Both the position numbers and the translations under genes were made by a program. 10,164 bases of DNA, taken from contig USNH01000014.1 in NCBI GenBank assembly GCA_900556015.1, positions 1 through 10,164 of the forward strand, in the 5' to 3' direction. The DNA comes from an uncultured Eubacteriales bacterium (GTDB taxonomy: Bacteria; Bacillota_A; Clostridia; Oscillospirales; Oscillospiraceae). The notes under the pieces are model-generated. The model was not told the DNA's origin and ran no database searches. It was given only the letters and a program-made list of their open reading frames with translations. Below are positions 1 to 6,947 of this stretch, one piece after another. Numbering within the stretch: position 1 is the stretch's first letter; the number at the start of each line of letters is the position of its first letter.

Positions 1-147
1 CATCGCCATGACCAACTCCACCAGATCCACGGAGTCAGCGCCCAGGTCATCCACAAAAGAGCTGTCCATGCTGATCTCATCGGTGTCGATGGCGAACTGC
101 TCGGCGATCAGGTCCTGCATCGTTTTGAAGATCTCCTCCACTGTCAC
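1..147 (-). CDS. acpP: Acyl carrier protein, partial (C-terminus beyond window edge)
   Basis: Carries growing acyl chains in type II fatty acid synthesis, and supplies acyl-ACP to PlsX, encoded just upstream. The first 49 codons are present and read in frame to the window edge. The family motif [15 protein letters not shown] is clear; Ser39 in DSVDL is the expected 4'-phosphopantetheine attachment site. The N-terminus ([18 protein letters not shown]) is acidic and helical, as in known ACPs. I chose the GTG at 145-147 because AAGGAGG (156-162) lies 8 nt ahead; a second in-frame GTG at 139-141 is less well spaced. A complete ACP is about 75-80 residues, so roughly 30 are missing to the left. 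It lies 77 bases after plsX and has its own promoter. The family call is near certain; a role in a specialised pathway rather than bulk fatty acid synthesis is unlikely next to plsX. Confidence 0.95.
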   Translation of the reverse strand, partial: MTVEEIFKTMQDLIAEQFAIDTDEISMDSSFVDDLGADSVDLVELVMAM

Positions 148-179
148 GGGATATTCCTCCTTCTCATTTATCTTGGAAA

Positions 180-208
180 ATAATACGGCAATCCCACGGG
201 GCTGTCAA
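180..208 (-). promoter_or_regulatory. Sigma-A-type promoter of acpP
   Basis: On the minus strand TTGACA (203-208) is followed by exactly 17 bases and TATTAT (180-185), one mismatch from the consensus -10. Predicted transcription start is near 173, giving a leader of about 26 nt before the acpP GTG. No terminator-like hairpin is visible between the plsX stop and this promoter. acpP is therefore probably transcribed both from here and by read-through from the upstream operon. No FapR- or FabT-like operator was recognised. Confidence 0.8.
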
Positions 209-224
209 TAGTTTTTTCCGATTT

Positions 225-1247
225 TTATTCAGACACCGCCTGCATTTTGTGAATATGGGCGGCGATGTCGTCCACGATGCCGCTTTGGGCCACCTGAATG
301 GCCTGTCCCACGGCGTTTTCGATGGCCTCGGCGTTAGAGCCGCCGTGGGCCTTGATAACGGGCTTGGAGATGCCGATGAAGGCCGTGCCGCCCACCTTGT
401 TGGGGTCGAGCCGGGATTTGAACTCATTCAGCCCCGGCATGACCAGCAGCGCGGCGAGCTTCGTCAGCAGGTTTTTCTTGAACATCCCCTTCAGGGCGCT
501 GCCGGCAAACGAGCCCACGCCCTCGATGGTCTTGAGCATCACGTTGCCGGAGAAGCCGTCGGTGACGATCACATCGCAGCCGCCCTTGATGGCGTCCTTG
601 GCCTCGATGTTGCCGATGAAGTGCAGGTCGCCGGCCTCGTCCGCCTTACGCAGCAACGCCAGGGTGGTCTTTTGCAGCTCCGTGCCCTTGCTGTCCTCCG
701 CGCCGATGTTCAGAAGGCCCACCCGGGGCTGCTCCACGCCCAGCACGCGCTTGGCGTAGAAATTGCCCAAATAGGCGAACTGCACCAGGTACTCCGGCGT
801 ACACTCGGCGTTCGCGCCGCAGTCGATGAGCACGGCGCTGCCGGTGGTGGTGGGGATGACGGGGGCCATGGCCGCCCGGCGGATGCCGTGGATACGCTTG
901 GTGATGAGGGTCGCCCCGGTGAGCAGTGCGCCGGTAGAGCCGGCGGACACCACCGCGTCCCCCGCGCCGTCACGGAGCAGCGTCAACGCCACGCCCATGG
1001 AGCTGTCCTTCTTCCGGCGGAACACGGTGGCCGGGTCGTCGCACATCTCCACCGTCTCGGTGGTGGGGTGGACGGTCACGCCCTGGGGCAGGGCGGACGC
1101 GCCGCACCGGGCGGCGGCATCACGGATGGCGGCCTCATCGCCGGTGAGCACGATGTCGCAGCCGAAGCGGGCGCGGGCGCTGAGTGCGCCCTTGACGATC
1201 TCCAGGGGCGCGTTGTCGCCGCCCATGGCGTCGATAATGATCTTCAC
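225..1247 (-). CDS. plsX: Phosphate acyltransferase PlsX
   Basis: Converts acyl-ACP and inorganic phosphate to acyl-phosphate, the donor used by PlsY to acylate glycerol-3-phosphate in phospholipid synthesis; it is a cytosolic enzyme that associates peripherally with the membrane. The 340 residues match the usual family length (about 330-345). Seen in order: DAMGGDNAP (6-14), the glycine-rich SAGSTGALLTGA (101-112), GLLNIGAEDSKG (177-188), VTDGFSGNVMLK (228-239) and VGGTAFIGISKPVIKAHG (285-302). The start is GTG at 1245-1247, not ATG; it overlaps the trmFO TGA by 4 nt (GTGA) and has AGGAGG at 1258-1263, inside the trmFO coding end, 10 nt away. The overlap implies translational coupling to trmFO. 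The following gene is acpP, a common neighbour in Firmicutes and the source of its substrate. Nothing is truncated. Confidence 0.97.
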   Translation of the reverse strand: MKIIIDAMGGDNAPLEIVKGALSARARFGCDIVLTGDEAAIRDAAARCGASALPQGVTVHPTTETVEMCDDPATVFRRKKDSSMGVALTLLRDGAGDAVVSAGSTGALLTGATLITKRIHGIRRAAMAPVIPTTTGSAVLIDCGANAECTPEYLVQFAYLGNFYAKRVLGVEQPRVGLLNIGAEDSKGTELQKTTLALLRKADEAGDLHFIGNIEAKDAIKGGCDVIVTDGFSGNVMLKTIEGVGSFAGSALKGMFKKNLLTKLAALLVMPGLNEFKSRLDPNKVGGTAFIGISKPVIKAHGGSNAEAIENAVGQAIQVAQSGIVDDIAAHIHKMQAVSE

Positions 1248-2557
1248 AGGGAGAGCACCTCCTCTTTGATCTGCTCAACGATGGCAAGAGAGCGCTGGCT
1301 CAGTTCGGCGTTCTTGTTGCGCTTGCCCTTGACCCGGTGGTCCAGGGGCGGGATGATGCCGAAGTTGATGTTCATGGGCTGGAAGTCCGCCACCGTGCCG
1401 TTGCTGATATACAGGCCCAGCGCGCCGATGGCCGTCTCCTGTGGAAAGTCGATGGGGGCTTGGCCCTTGAGGCGGCGGGCCAGCTCCACACCCACCAGGA
1501 AGCCGCTGGCGCAGGACTCCACATAGCCCTCCACGCCGGTCATCTGCCCGGCGAAGGCGATGCGGGGATCGCTTTGCAGGCGGTAGTAGCGATCCAGCAG
1601 CTGGGGGGAGTTGAGGTATGTATTGCGGTGCATCACGCCGTAGCGCAGGTACGCGGCCTCGCGGAGGGCGGGGATCATGGAGAACACCCGCTTCTGCTCG
1701 CCCCACTTCAGGTGAGTCTGAAAGCCCACCAGGTTGTAGATCGTGCCATCGGCGTTGTCGCGGCGAAGCTGCACCACGGCATAGGGCTCTTTCCCCGTCT
1801 TGGGGTCGGGCAGTCCACGGGGCTTCAGCGGGCCGAAGCGCAGGGTGTCCTCGCCCCGGCGGGCCATGACCTCCACGGGCATACAGCCCTCGAACACGTT
1901 CTTATCCTCGAAGCCGTGTACCTCCGCCTCCTGGGCGCTGACCAGCGCCTGCCAGAAGGCCAGGTACTCCTCCTTGGACAGGGGGCAGTTGATATAGTCC
2001 GGCGTGCCCTTGTCGTAGCGGGAGGCGAAATAGGCGCTGTCCATATCCACGCTGTCGTAGGACACCAGCGGCGCGGCGGCATCGAAAAAGTTCAGCGTCG
2101 TGCCGCCGCCCAGCTTGGCGGCGATGGCCTCCGCCAGCGGGTCGGAGGTCAGCGGGCCGGAGGCGATGACCACATCGCCGTCGGGAATGGCCGTGACCTC
2201 GCCGGGGACGAGGGTGATATTCGGCTCGGCCAGGATGTGCTCCGTGACCATGCGGGCAAAGCCCTCACGATCCACCGCCAGCGCACCGCCGGCGGGCACA
2301 GCCGTGGCATCGGCGCAGCGGAGGATCAGACTGTCCAGCCGCCGCAGCTCCTCCTTCAAAAGGCCCACGGCGTTTTCCAGCCCCGCGCCACGCAAAGAAT
2401 TGGAGCAGCACAGCTCCGCGAAATAGGGGGTGACGTGGGCCGGGGTGGTCTTTTCCGGCTTCATCTCCCGCAGCACCACGGGGATGCCCCGCCGGGCCAG
2501 CTGCCAGGCGCATTCCGCGCCGGCCAGGCCCGCGCCGATCACAGTGACTTGGTTCAT
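1244..2557 (-). CDS. trmFO: Folate/FAD-dependent tRNA (uracil-5-)-methyltransferase TrmFO
   Basis: Forms 5-methyluridine at position 54 of the tRNA T-loop, using methylenetetrahydrofolate as carbon donor and FADH2 as reductant; it replaces SAM-dependent TrmA in most Firmicutes. The 437 residues agree with the roughly 435-residue Bacillus enzyme. The FAD-binding Rossmann motif is GAGLAGAECA (8-17). FAELCCSNSLRG carries Cys51, equivalent to the conserved active-site region cysteine, and FEGCMPVEVMARRG carries Cys225, the second conserved cysteine. Near the C-terminus a second nucleotide-binding segment, FAGQMTGVEGYVES, is intact. The ATG at 2555-2557 overlaps the topA TGA by 4 nt (ATGA), with GGAGG (2562-2566) only 4 nt upstream, which favours coupled translation. 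Arg codons are rich in CGG compared with the ABC gene at the right edge. The identification is secure. Confidence 0.97.
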   Translation of the reverse strand: MNQVTVIGAGLAGAECAWQLARRGIPVVLREMKPEKTTPAHVTPYFAELCCSNSLRGAGLENAVGLLKEELRRLDSLILRCADATAVPAGGALAVDREGFARMVTEHILAEPNITLVPGEVTAIPDGDVVIASGPLTSDPLAEAIAAKLGGGTTLNFFDAAAPLVSYDSVDMDSAYFASRYDKGTPDYINCPLSKEEYLAFWQALVSAQEAEVHGFEDKNVFEGCMPVEVMARRGEDTLRFGPLKPRGLPDPKTGKEPYAVVQLRRDNADGTIYNLVGFQTHLKWGEQKRVFSMIPALREAAYLRYGVMHRNTYLNSPQLLDRYYRLQSDPRIAFAGQMTGVEGYVESCASGFLVGVELARRLKGQAPIDFPQETAIGALGLYISNGTVADFQPMNINFGIIPPLDHRVKGKRNKNAELSQRSLAIVEQIKEEVLSL

Positions 2558-4851
2558 GCTTCCTCCGATTTCTTGGCGGCTTTACGCACGGCGGGCTTTT
2601 TGGCCGCCGTCTTCTTCGCCGCAGGCTTCTTCACTGTCGTCTTTTTAGCCGCCGTCTTTTTAGCGGCGGGCTTCTTCTCCTCCGCCGGGGCGGCAGCGCC
2701 CTCGGCAGCGCCGGATTCCGCCGCTTCGCCCTCGGCAGGCTTGCGGCGGCGGTAGCCCCGCTGATCCTCCGGCAGGAAGTTGGCGCACTCCGGGTTGGCG
2801 CAGAAGGGCTTGTTGAAGCCGCGGCCCGCCTTCTTGAACATGGTCTTGCCGCACACGGGGCAGTCGTCCTTCACAGGCACGTCCCAGGTCATGAAGTCGC
2901 AGGCGGGGAACTTGTCGCAGCCGTAGTAGGTATAGCCGTTGCGGCTGGTCTTCTTCAGGATGCGTCCGCCGCACTTGGGGCAGCGGCCCGGCATCTCCAC
3001 CACCAAAGGCTTGGTGAACTTGCACTCCGGGTAGCCGGGGCAGGCCAGGAAGCGGCCAAAGCGGCCCGACTTGATGACCATATTGCGTCCGCACAGGTCG
3101 CACTTCTCCTCCGTGACCTCGTCGGGCACTTTCAGGTATACGCCCTCCATGTCCTTCTCCACCTGCTCCAGGTTCTGATGGAACGGCACGTAGAACTGGC
3201 GGATCAAGTCCTTCCACTTCACATCGCCGGCCTCCACGTCGTCCAGCTTCTGCTCCATGCGGGCGGTGAACTTTACATCCACGATGTCGGGGAAACGCTG
3301 GCACATCAGGTCGTTGACCACGCCGCCCAGGGGCGTCAGGCGCAGGTACTTGCCCTCCTTGATGACGTACTCACGATCCAAAATGGTGGAAACGGTGGGC
3401 GCGTAGGTGGAGGGGCGGCCAATGCCGTTCTCCTCCATGGTGCGGATGAGGGTGGCGTCGGTGTAGCGGGCGGGGGGCTGGGTGAAGTGCTGGGCGGGTG
3501 TGAAGCCCGTCAGCGTCACGGCCTCCCCCTCGTTCAGCGGCGGCAGGGGCGACTCCTTCTCCTCCTTATCGTCGTCGCGGCTCTCCTCGTACACGGCGGT
3601 GTAGCCGGCGAACTTCAGGTTGCTGGCGGAGCAGCGCAGGGCGTGGGCCCCGGCGGCGATCTCCACGGAGATGCTGTCGTAGACGGCGTTGGCCATCTGA
3701 CTGGCCAGGAAGCGGCTCCAGATCAGGCGGTACAGGCGGTACTGCTCCGGCGTCAGGTCGGACTTCACCTGCTCCGGCGTCAGGGACGGGTCGGAGGGGC
3801 GGATGGCCTCGTGGGCATCCTGCGCCCCGGCCTTTGTCTTGTATTTGCGGGGTGCGGCGGGGTAGTAGGCCGCGCCGTAGCGGGAGCAGATCAGCTCCTT
3901 GGCCTGGGCCTGGGCCTCGTCGGAGATACGCAGGGAGTCGGTACGCATATAGGTGATGAGGCCCACCGTGCCCTCGCCGGTGATGTCCACGCCTTCATAG
4001 AGCTGCTGGGCGATGGCCATGGTGCGGCGGGGCGTCATGTTCAGCTTGCGGGAAGCCTCCTGCTGTAAGCTGGAGGTGGTAAAGGGCGGCGTGGGGCTGC
4101 GCTGCTTGTCCGCACGCTTGACGGTCTTGACGGAGAAGCGCTCCTTTTGCAGCTCGGATACGATGCGCTGGGTGTCGGCCTCGTCCTTGGGCTCGTACTT
4201 CTTGCCGTCCACGCCGTAGTAGCGGGCGGTGAAGGGCGCGCCGTCCTTATTTTTCAGGGCGGCGTCCAGCGTCCAGTACTCCTGGGGCACGAAGTCGGCG
4301 ATCTCCTGCTCCCGCTGGGCCACCAGGCGGATGGCCACGGACTGGACACGGCCCGCGGACAGGCCGCGGCGGATCTTCTTCCACAGCAGAGGGGAGAGCT
4401 GGTAGCCCACGATACGGTCCAGCACGCGGCGGGCCTGCTGGGCATCCACCAAGTTCTGGTCAATGGCCCGGGGGTGCTGGATGCTGTCCGTGACCACCTT
4501 TTTGGTGATCTCGTTGAACGTGACACGGCGGGCCTTGTCATCCGGCAGATCCAGCAGGTGCTGCAGATGCCAGCTGATGGCCTCGCCCTCGCGGTCCGGG
4601 TCGGTGGCCAGGAAGACGGCCTTGCTCTTTTCGGCGGCGGTCTTCAGGTCGTTGATGATGTCCTCTTTGCCCTTGATGGGGCGGTAATTGGGGGTAAAAT
4701 CGCCGTCCACGTCCACGCCCAGCGTGCTCTTGGGCAGGTCGCGGAGGTGGCCCATGCTGGCCTTGACCACATAATCCGGCCCTAAGTACTTGCCGATGGT
4801 CTTGGCCTTGGCCGGGGACTCGACGATGACTAAATTCTTCTTCGTTGCCAT
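2554..4851 (-). CDS. topA: DNA topoisomerase I (type IA) with three zinc ribbons and a Lys/Ala-rich tail
   Basis: Relaxes negative supercoils by transient single-strand cleavage, balancing gyrase. The 765 residues contain a TOPRIM domain near 6-120, with Glu11 in VESPAKA and the acidic triad in DPDREGE (84-90). The active-site tyrosine is Tyr301 in GLITYMRTDS. The strand-passage core follows, with ENGIGRPSTYAPT (474-486). Three C-terminal zinc ribbons each keep four cysteines: 584/587/604/610, 624/627/645/651 and 664/667/684/689. After these comes an Ala/Glu linker and a basic tail (726-761) of Lys, Ala and Pro repeats ending in SEEA. The ATG is 7 nt after the dprA stop; AAGGAGG (4864-4870) sits within the dprA end, 12 nt away, slightly long. 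The next gene, trmFO, overlaps its stop. The dprA-topA-trmFO order is a known Firmicutes arrangement. Function is certain; the role of the tail is inference. Confidence 0.98.
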   Translation of the reverse strand: MATKKNLVIVESPAKAKTIGKYLGPDYVVKASMGHLRDLPKSTLGVDVDGDFTPNYRPIKGKEDIINDLKTAAEKSKAVFLATDPDREGEAISWHLQHLLDLPDDKARRVTFNEITKKVVTDSIQHPRAIDQNLVDAQQARRVLDRIVGYQLSPLLWKKIRRGLSAGRVQSVAIRLVAQREQEIADFVPQEYWTLDAALKNKDGAPFTARYYGVDGKKYEPKDEADTQRIVSELQKERFSVKTVKRADKQRSPTPPFTTSSLQQEASRKLNMTPRRTMAIAQQLYEGVDITGEGTVGLITYMRTDSLRISDEAQAQAKELICSRYGAAYYPAAPRKYKTKAGAQDAHEAIRPSDPSLTPEQVKSDLTPEQYRLYRLIWSRFLASQMANAVYDSISVEIAAGAHALRCSASNLKFAGYTAVYEESRDDDKEEKESPLPPLNEGEAVTLTGFTPAQHFTQPPARYTDATLIRTMEENGIGRPSTYAPTVSTILDREYVIKEGKYLRLTPLGGVVNDLMCQRFPDIVDVKFTARMEQKLDDVEAGDVKWKDLIRQFYVPFHQNLEQVEKDMEGVYLKVPDEVTEEKCDLCGRNMVIKSGRFGRFLACPGYPECKFTKPLVVEMPGRCPKCGGRILKKTSRNGYTYYGCDKFPACDFMTWDVPVKDDCPVCGKTMFKKAGRGFNKPFCANPECANFLPEDQRGYRRRKPAEGEAAESGAAEGAAAPAEEKKPAAKKTAAKKTTVKKPAAKKTAAKKPAVRKAAKKSEEA

Positions 4852-4858
4852 GTGTGTA

Positions 4859-6073
4859 CTATTCCTCCTTGAGTTCCACCGTGCGCAGGAAGCTGCCTGC
4901 GCCCTGACGGCGGACGTAGCCGTCGATCTCCAGCATGGTCAGTGCGGAGAGCACCCGGCGAATGGGTATATCGGTTTGCAGCGCCGCGTCGTCGGCCAGC
5001 AGTGCCGCGTCCGTCGGCAGCACCCGCAGCAGCGATAGCTGGTCGTCCGTCAGGCCGCCAGGCCCGCGGGACACGTCCAGCACCGGCAGGGCCGGCGTTT
5101 TCTGCTTCTTCACAGCGGGCGCATCGTTGGTCGTTTCCGCCGTGTCCGTGCCCTTGGGCAGGTCGGGCAGCGCGGCCCGGAGGCGGCGCAGCTTGTGGGG
5201 AAAGCGGCCCTCGTAAAAGCCGAGGATGTCCCACGCCTCGGACACCAGGCCCGCGCCGTCCCGGATGAGGGCGTTGCAGCCCTTGCTGTCGGGGGCGTTG
5301 ATCGGGCCGGGGACGGCGAACACCTCGCGGCCCTGCTCCAGCGCCGTGGACGCGGTGATCAGCGCGCCGCTGCGCTCCGGGGCTTCCACCACCACGGCGG
5401 CCAAGCTCAGGCCGCTGAGGATGCGGTTGCGGACGGGAAAGTGGGACGCGATGGGCTCTGTGCCCGGCGGGTATTCGGAAAGCAGCACGCCGGTGGCGGC
5501 CACGTCCTCGTAGAGCCGCCGGTTCTCGGCGGGGTAGATCACGTCTACGCCGCCGCCCAGCACGGCGGCGGTGAAGCCGCCGGCGCGGAGCGCTCCCTTC
5601 ATGGCGGCGGTGTCGATGCCCTTGGCCATGCCGGACAGCACCAGCGCCCCCTGCTTTGCCAGCTCGTAACCCAGCTGAGAGGCCACATCCAGCCCGTAGG
5701 CGGTGCATTTCCGCGTGCCCACCACGGCGATGGCGGCCTCGTCATCGAAGATGGGCATAGAGCCCTTGCCGTACAGCAGCAGAGGCGGGTCGAAGATGTC
5801 CCGCAGGCGGGCGGGGTAGGTGGTGTCGTCCATGGTGACGATGAACTGGCCTGCCTTGGCACAGGCAGCCAGCACGTCCTCGGCACGGGTCAGGGACTTG
5901 TCCGCCAGCAGCTTGGCCTGGAGCTTATCCACCGCGCCGGTGAGCAGCAGCTCCTCCGGCTGGGCGTAGTATATCTCCTCCGGCGAGGAAAAATGCTCCA
6001 GCAGCCGGAGCTTGACGCGGCTTCCCACCCCCGGCAGGGCGGCCAGCCACACCCAGTATTTCAGCGCGGCCAT
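4859..6073 (-). CDS. dprA: DNA processing protein DprA (Smf family)
   Basis: Binds incoming single-stranded DNA during natural transformation and loads RecA onto it; the gene is also kept in many bacteria not known to be competent. The 404 residues show a helix-hairpin-helix-like N-terminus (LAALPGVGSRVKLRLLEHF, 10-28). The Rossmann-like DprA core follows: VVGTRKCTAYG (117-127), SGMAKGIDTAAMKGAL (147-162), FPVRNRILSGLS (212-223), ALEQGREVFAVPGP (244-257) and GCNALIRDGAG (265-275). A charged linker (about 300-335) leads to a C-terminal winged-helix region (about 340-400), the DprA extension typical of longer family members. The ATG directly abuts the stop of the upstream methyltransferase, with AGGAGG (6082-6087) 8 nt ahead. 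Stop is TAG. No comEA or comEC is visible here, so competence cannot be inferred. No frameshift or missing core motif was seen. Confidence 0.96.
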   Translation of the reverse strand: MAALKYWVWLAALPGVGSRVKLRLLEHFSSPEEIYYAQPEELLLTGAVDKLQAKLLADKSLTRAEDVLAACAKAGQFIVTMDDTTYPARLRDIFDPPLLLYGKGSMPIFDDEAAIAVVGTRKCTAYGLDVASQLGYELAKQGALVLSGMAKGIDTAAMKGALRAGGFTAAVLGGGVDVIYPAENRRLYEDVAATGVLLSEYPPGTEPIASHFPVRNRILSGLSLAAVVVEAPERSGALITASTALEQGREVFAVPGPINAPDSKGCNALIRDGAGLVSEAWDILGFYEGRFPHKLRRLRAALPDLPKGTDTAETTNDAPAVKKQKTPALPVLDVSRGPGGLTDDQLSLLRVLPTDAALLADDAALQTDIPIRRVLSALTMLEIDGYVRRQGAGSFLRTVELKEE

Positions 6074-6844
6074 TTACATCCCCTCCTCGGCACGGTACGC
6101 CTCCCACAGCAGCACGGCGGCGGCAGCGGCGGCGTTCAGCGATTCGCAGTGGTCGGCCATGGGGATACGCAGCGTCTCGTCGCAGAGGGCGAGCACCGTG
6201 TCGCTCAGCCCCCGGCCCTCGCTGCCCACGGCGATGGCGCAGCGCCGCAGGTCGCGGCGGCGGACGTCCACCGTGTCGTGGCGCAGGGCCGCGCCGTACA
6301 GCGGCAGGTTCGCCGCCGTCAGCAGAGCGCGGAGCGCGTCCGCGTCCACAGTGTAGGCCGGCAGGCGGAACACCGCGCCCATGGAGGCCCGCAGCGTTTT
6401 CAGGCTATACAGGTCGGCGCAGCCGGGGAGCAGCAGCGCGGCGGTGCAGCCGAAGGCGTCCGCCGTTCGCAGCACCGTGCCCACGTTGCCGGGGTCTTGC
6501 ACGCCGTCCAGGACGATGTAGCGTCCCGGCGCGAGGGCGGCGGGCGGCGCGGTGTCCGGCAGGGCGCACACCGCCAGCATCCCCTGGGGCGTGCGCTGGG
6601 GCGAGAGGGAGGCCATCACATCGGCGGGGACGGAGACGCACCGCACGCCCTCCGGCAAATGCTCCGGCAGGGCCACACCGTCGGACACCACCACGCAGGT
6701 GACGGTCACGCCGTGGCGCAGCGCCTCGTCCACCAGCTTGGGACTGTCGCACAAAAACGCGCCGCTTTGGCGGCGGTACGGGCCGCTGTCCAGGCGGCGG
6801 ATATGCTCCAGCAGCGGATTTTTGCGGCTGGTGATACGTTCCAT
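6074..6844 (-). CDS. SpoU/TrmH-family RNA 2'-O-ribose methyltransferase
   Basis: Predicted to transfer a methyl group from S-adenosylmethionine to a ribose 2'-OH in rRNA or tRNA, through the trefoil-knot SPOUT fold. The 256 residues comprise an N-terminal L30e-like substrate-binding part (about 1-100: ERITSRKNPLLEHIRRL, then SGAFLCDSPKLVDEAL) and a SPOUT domain (about 105-256). All three family motifs are present: DPGNVGTVLRTADAFG (117-132, with Asn120 and Arg126), VGSEGRGLS (206-214, with Glu209) and IPMADHCESLNAAAAA (227-242, with Ser235 and Asn237). The architecture resembles the RlmB/TsnR/YsgA group; the exact target nucleotide cannot be read from sequence, so no symbol is given. It is the first gene of the operon, with GGAGGAGG (6853-6860) 8 nt before the ATG and a strong promoter just upstream. 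Its stop abuts the dprA ATG. Confidence 0.93.
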   Translation of the reverse strand: MERITSRKNPLLEHIRRLDSGPYRRQSGAFLCDSPKLVDEALRHGVTVTCVVVSDGVALPEHLPEGVRCVSVPADVMASLSPQRTPQGMLAVCALPDTAPPAALAPGRYIVLDGVQDPGNVGTVLRTADAFGCTAALLLPGCADLYSLKTLRASMGAVFRLPAYTVDADALRALLTAANLPLYGAALRHDTVDVRRRDLRRCAIAVGSEGRGLSDTVLALCDETLRIPMADHCESLNAAAAAAVLLWEAYRAEEGM

Positions 6845-6876
6845 GGCAAGCGCCTCCTCCCCGATGAATATTCTTT

Positions 6877-6905
6877 ATAATATAGGTATCATTGGCGGTT
6901 GTCAA
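6877..6905 (-). promoter_or_regulatory. Sigma-A-type promoter of the methyltransferase-dprA-topA-trmFO-plsX operon
   Basis: Minus strand TTGACA (6900-6905, perfect consensus), 17-base spacer, TATTAT (6877-6882, one mismatch). The expected start is near 6870, giving a short leader of about 26 nt that contains only the Shine-Dalgarno sequence. The surrounding AT-rich patch contrasts with the GC-rich genes on both sides. The -35 box begins one base after the U-tract of the glmM terminator. Confidence 0.87.
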
Positions 6906-6906
6906 C

Positions 6907-6943
6907 AAAAAATAAGGGAACGCATTCCGGCGTTCCCTTATTT
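6907..6943 (-). terminator. Rho-independent terminator after glmM
   Basis: A perfect 14-bp inverted repeat pairs 6910-6923 with 6930-6943 around a 6-nt loop (6924-6929). Read on the minus strand the arms are AAATAAGGGAACGC and GCGTTCCCTTATTT, followed by three further T residues (TTTTTT in total at 6907-6912). It starts 4 nt after the glmM stop codon. Because of the A-rich 5' flank the hairpin could also work weakly on the plus strand, but no plus-strand gene leads into it. Confidence 0.9.
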
Positions 6944-6947
6944 GCGC

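Noticed and set aside
2570..2700. TopA basic tail as a frameshift product or assembly error
   Set aside because: The frame is continuous from the zinc ribbons, ends in a stop that overlaps the trmFO start in the usual ATGA manner, and the repeat is repeated at protein level with varied codons.
249..2755. Long plus-strand open frames (425 and 472 codons) opposite plsX, trmFO and the topA end
   Set aside because: Both are antisense to clear genes; Ala/Gly/His-rich translation and no recognisable motif. The hydrophobic end of the second is the complement of the topA Lys/Ala repeat.
5195..6880. 561-codon open frame on the plus strand, opposite dprA and the methyltransferase gene
   Set aside because: Its translation is rich in Gly, His, Gln, Val and Arg with no domain, which is typical of the antisense frame of GC-rich genes. 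The opposite strand encodes two proteins with complete family motifs.
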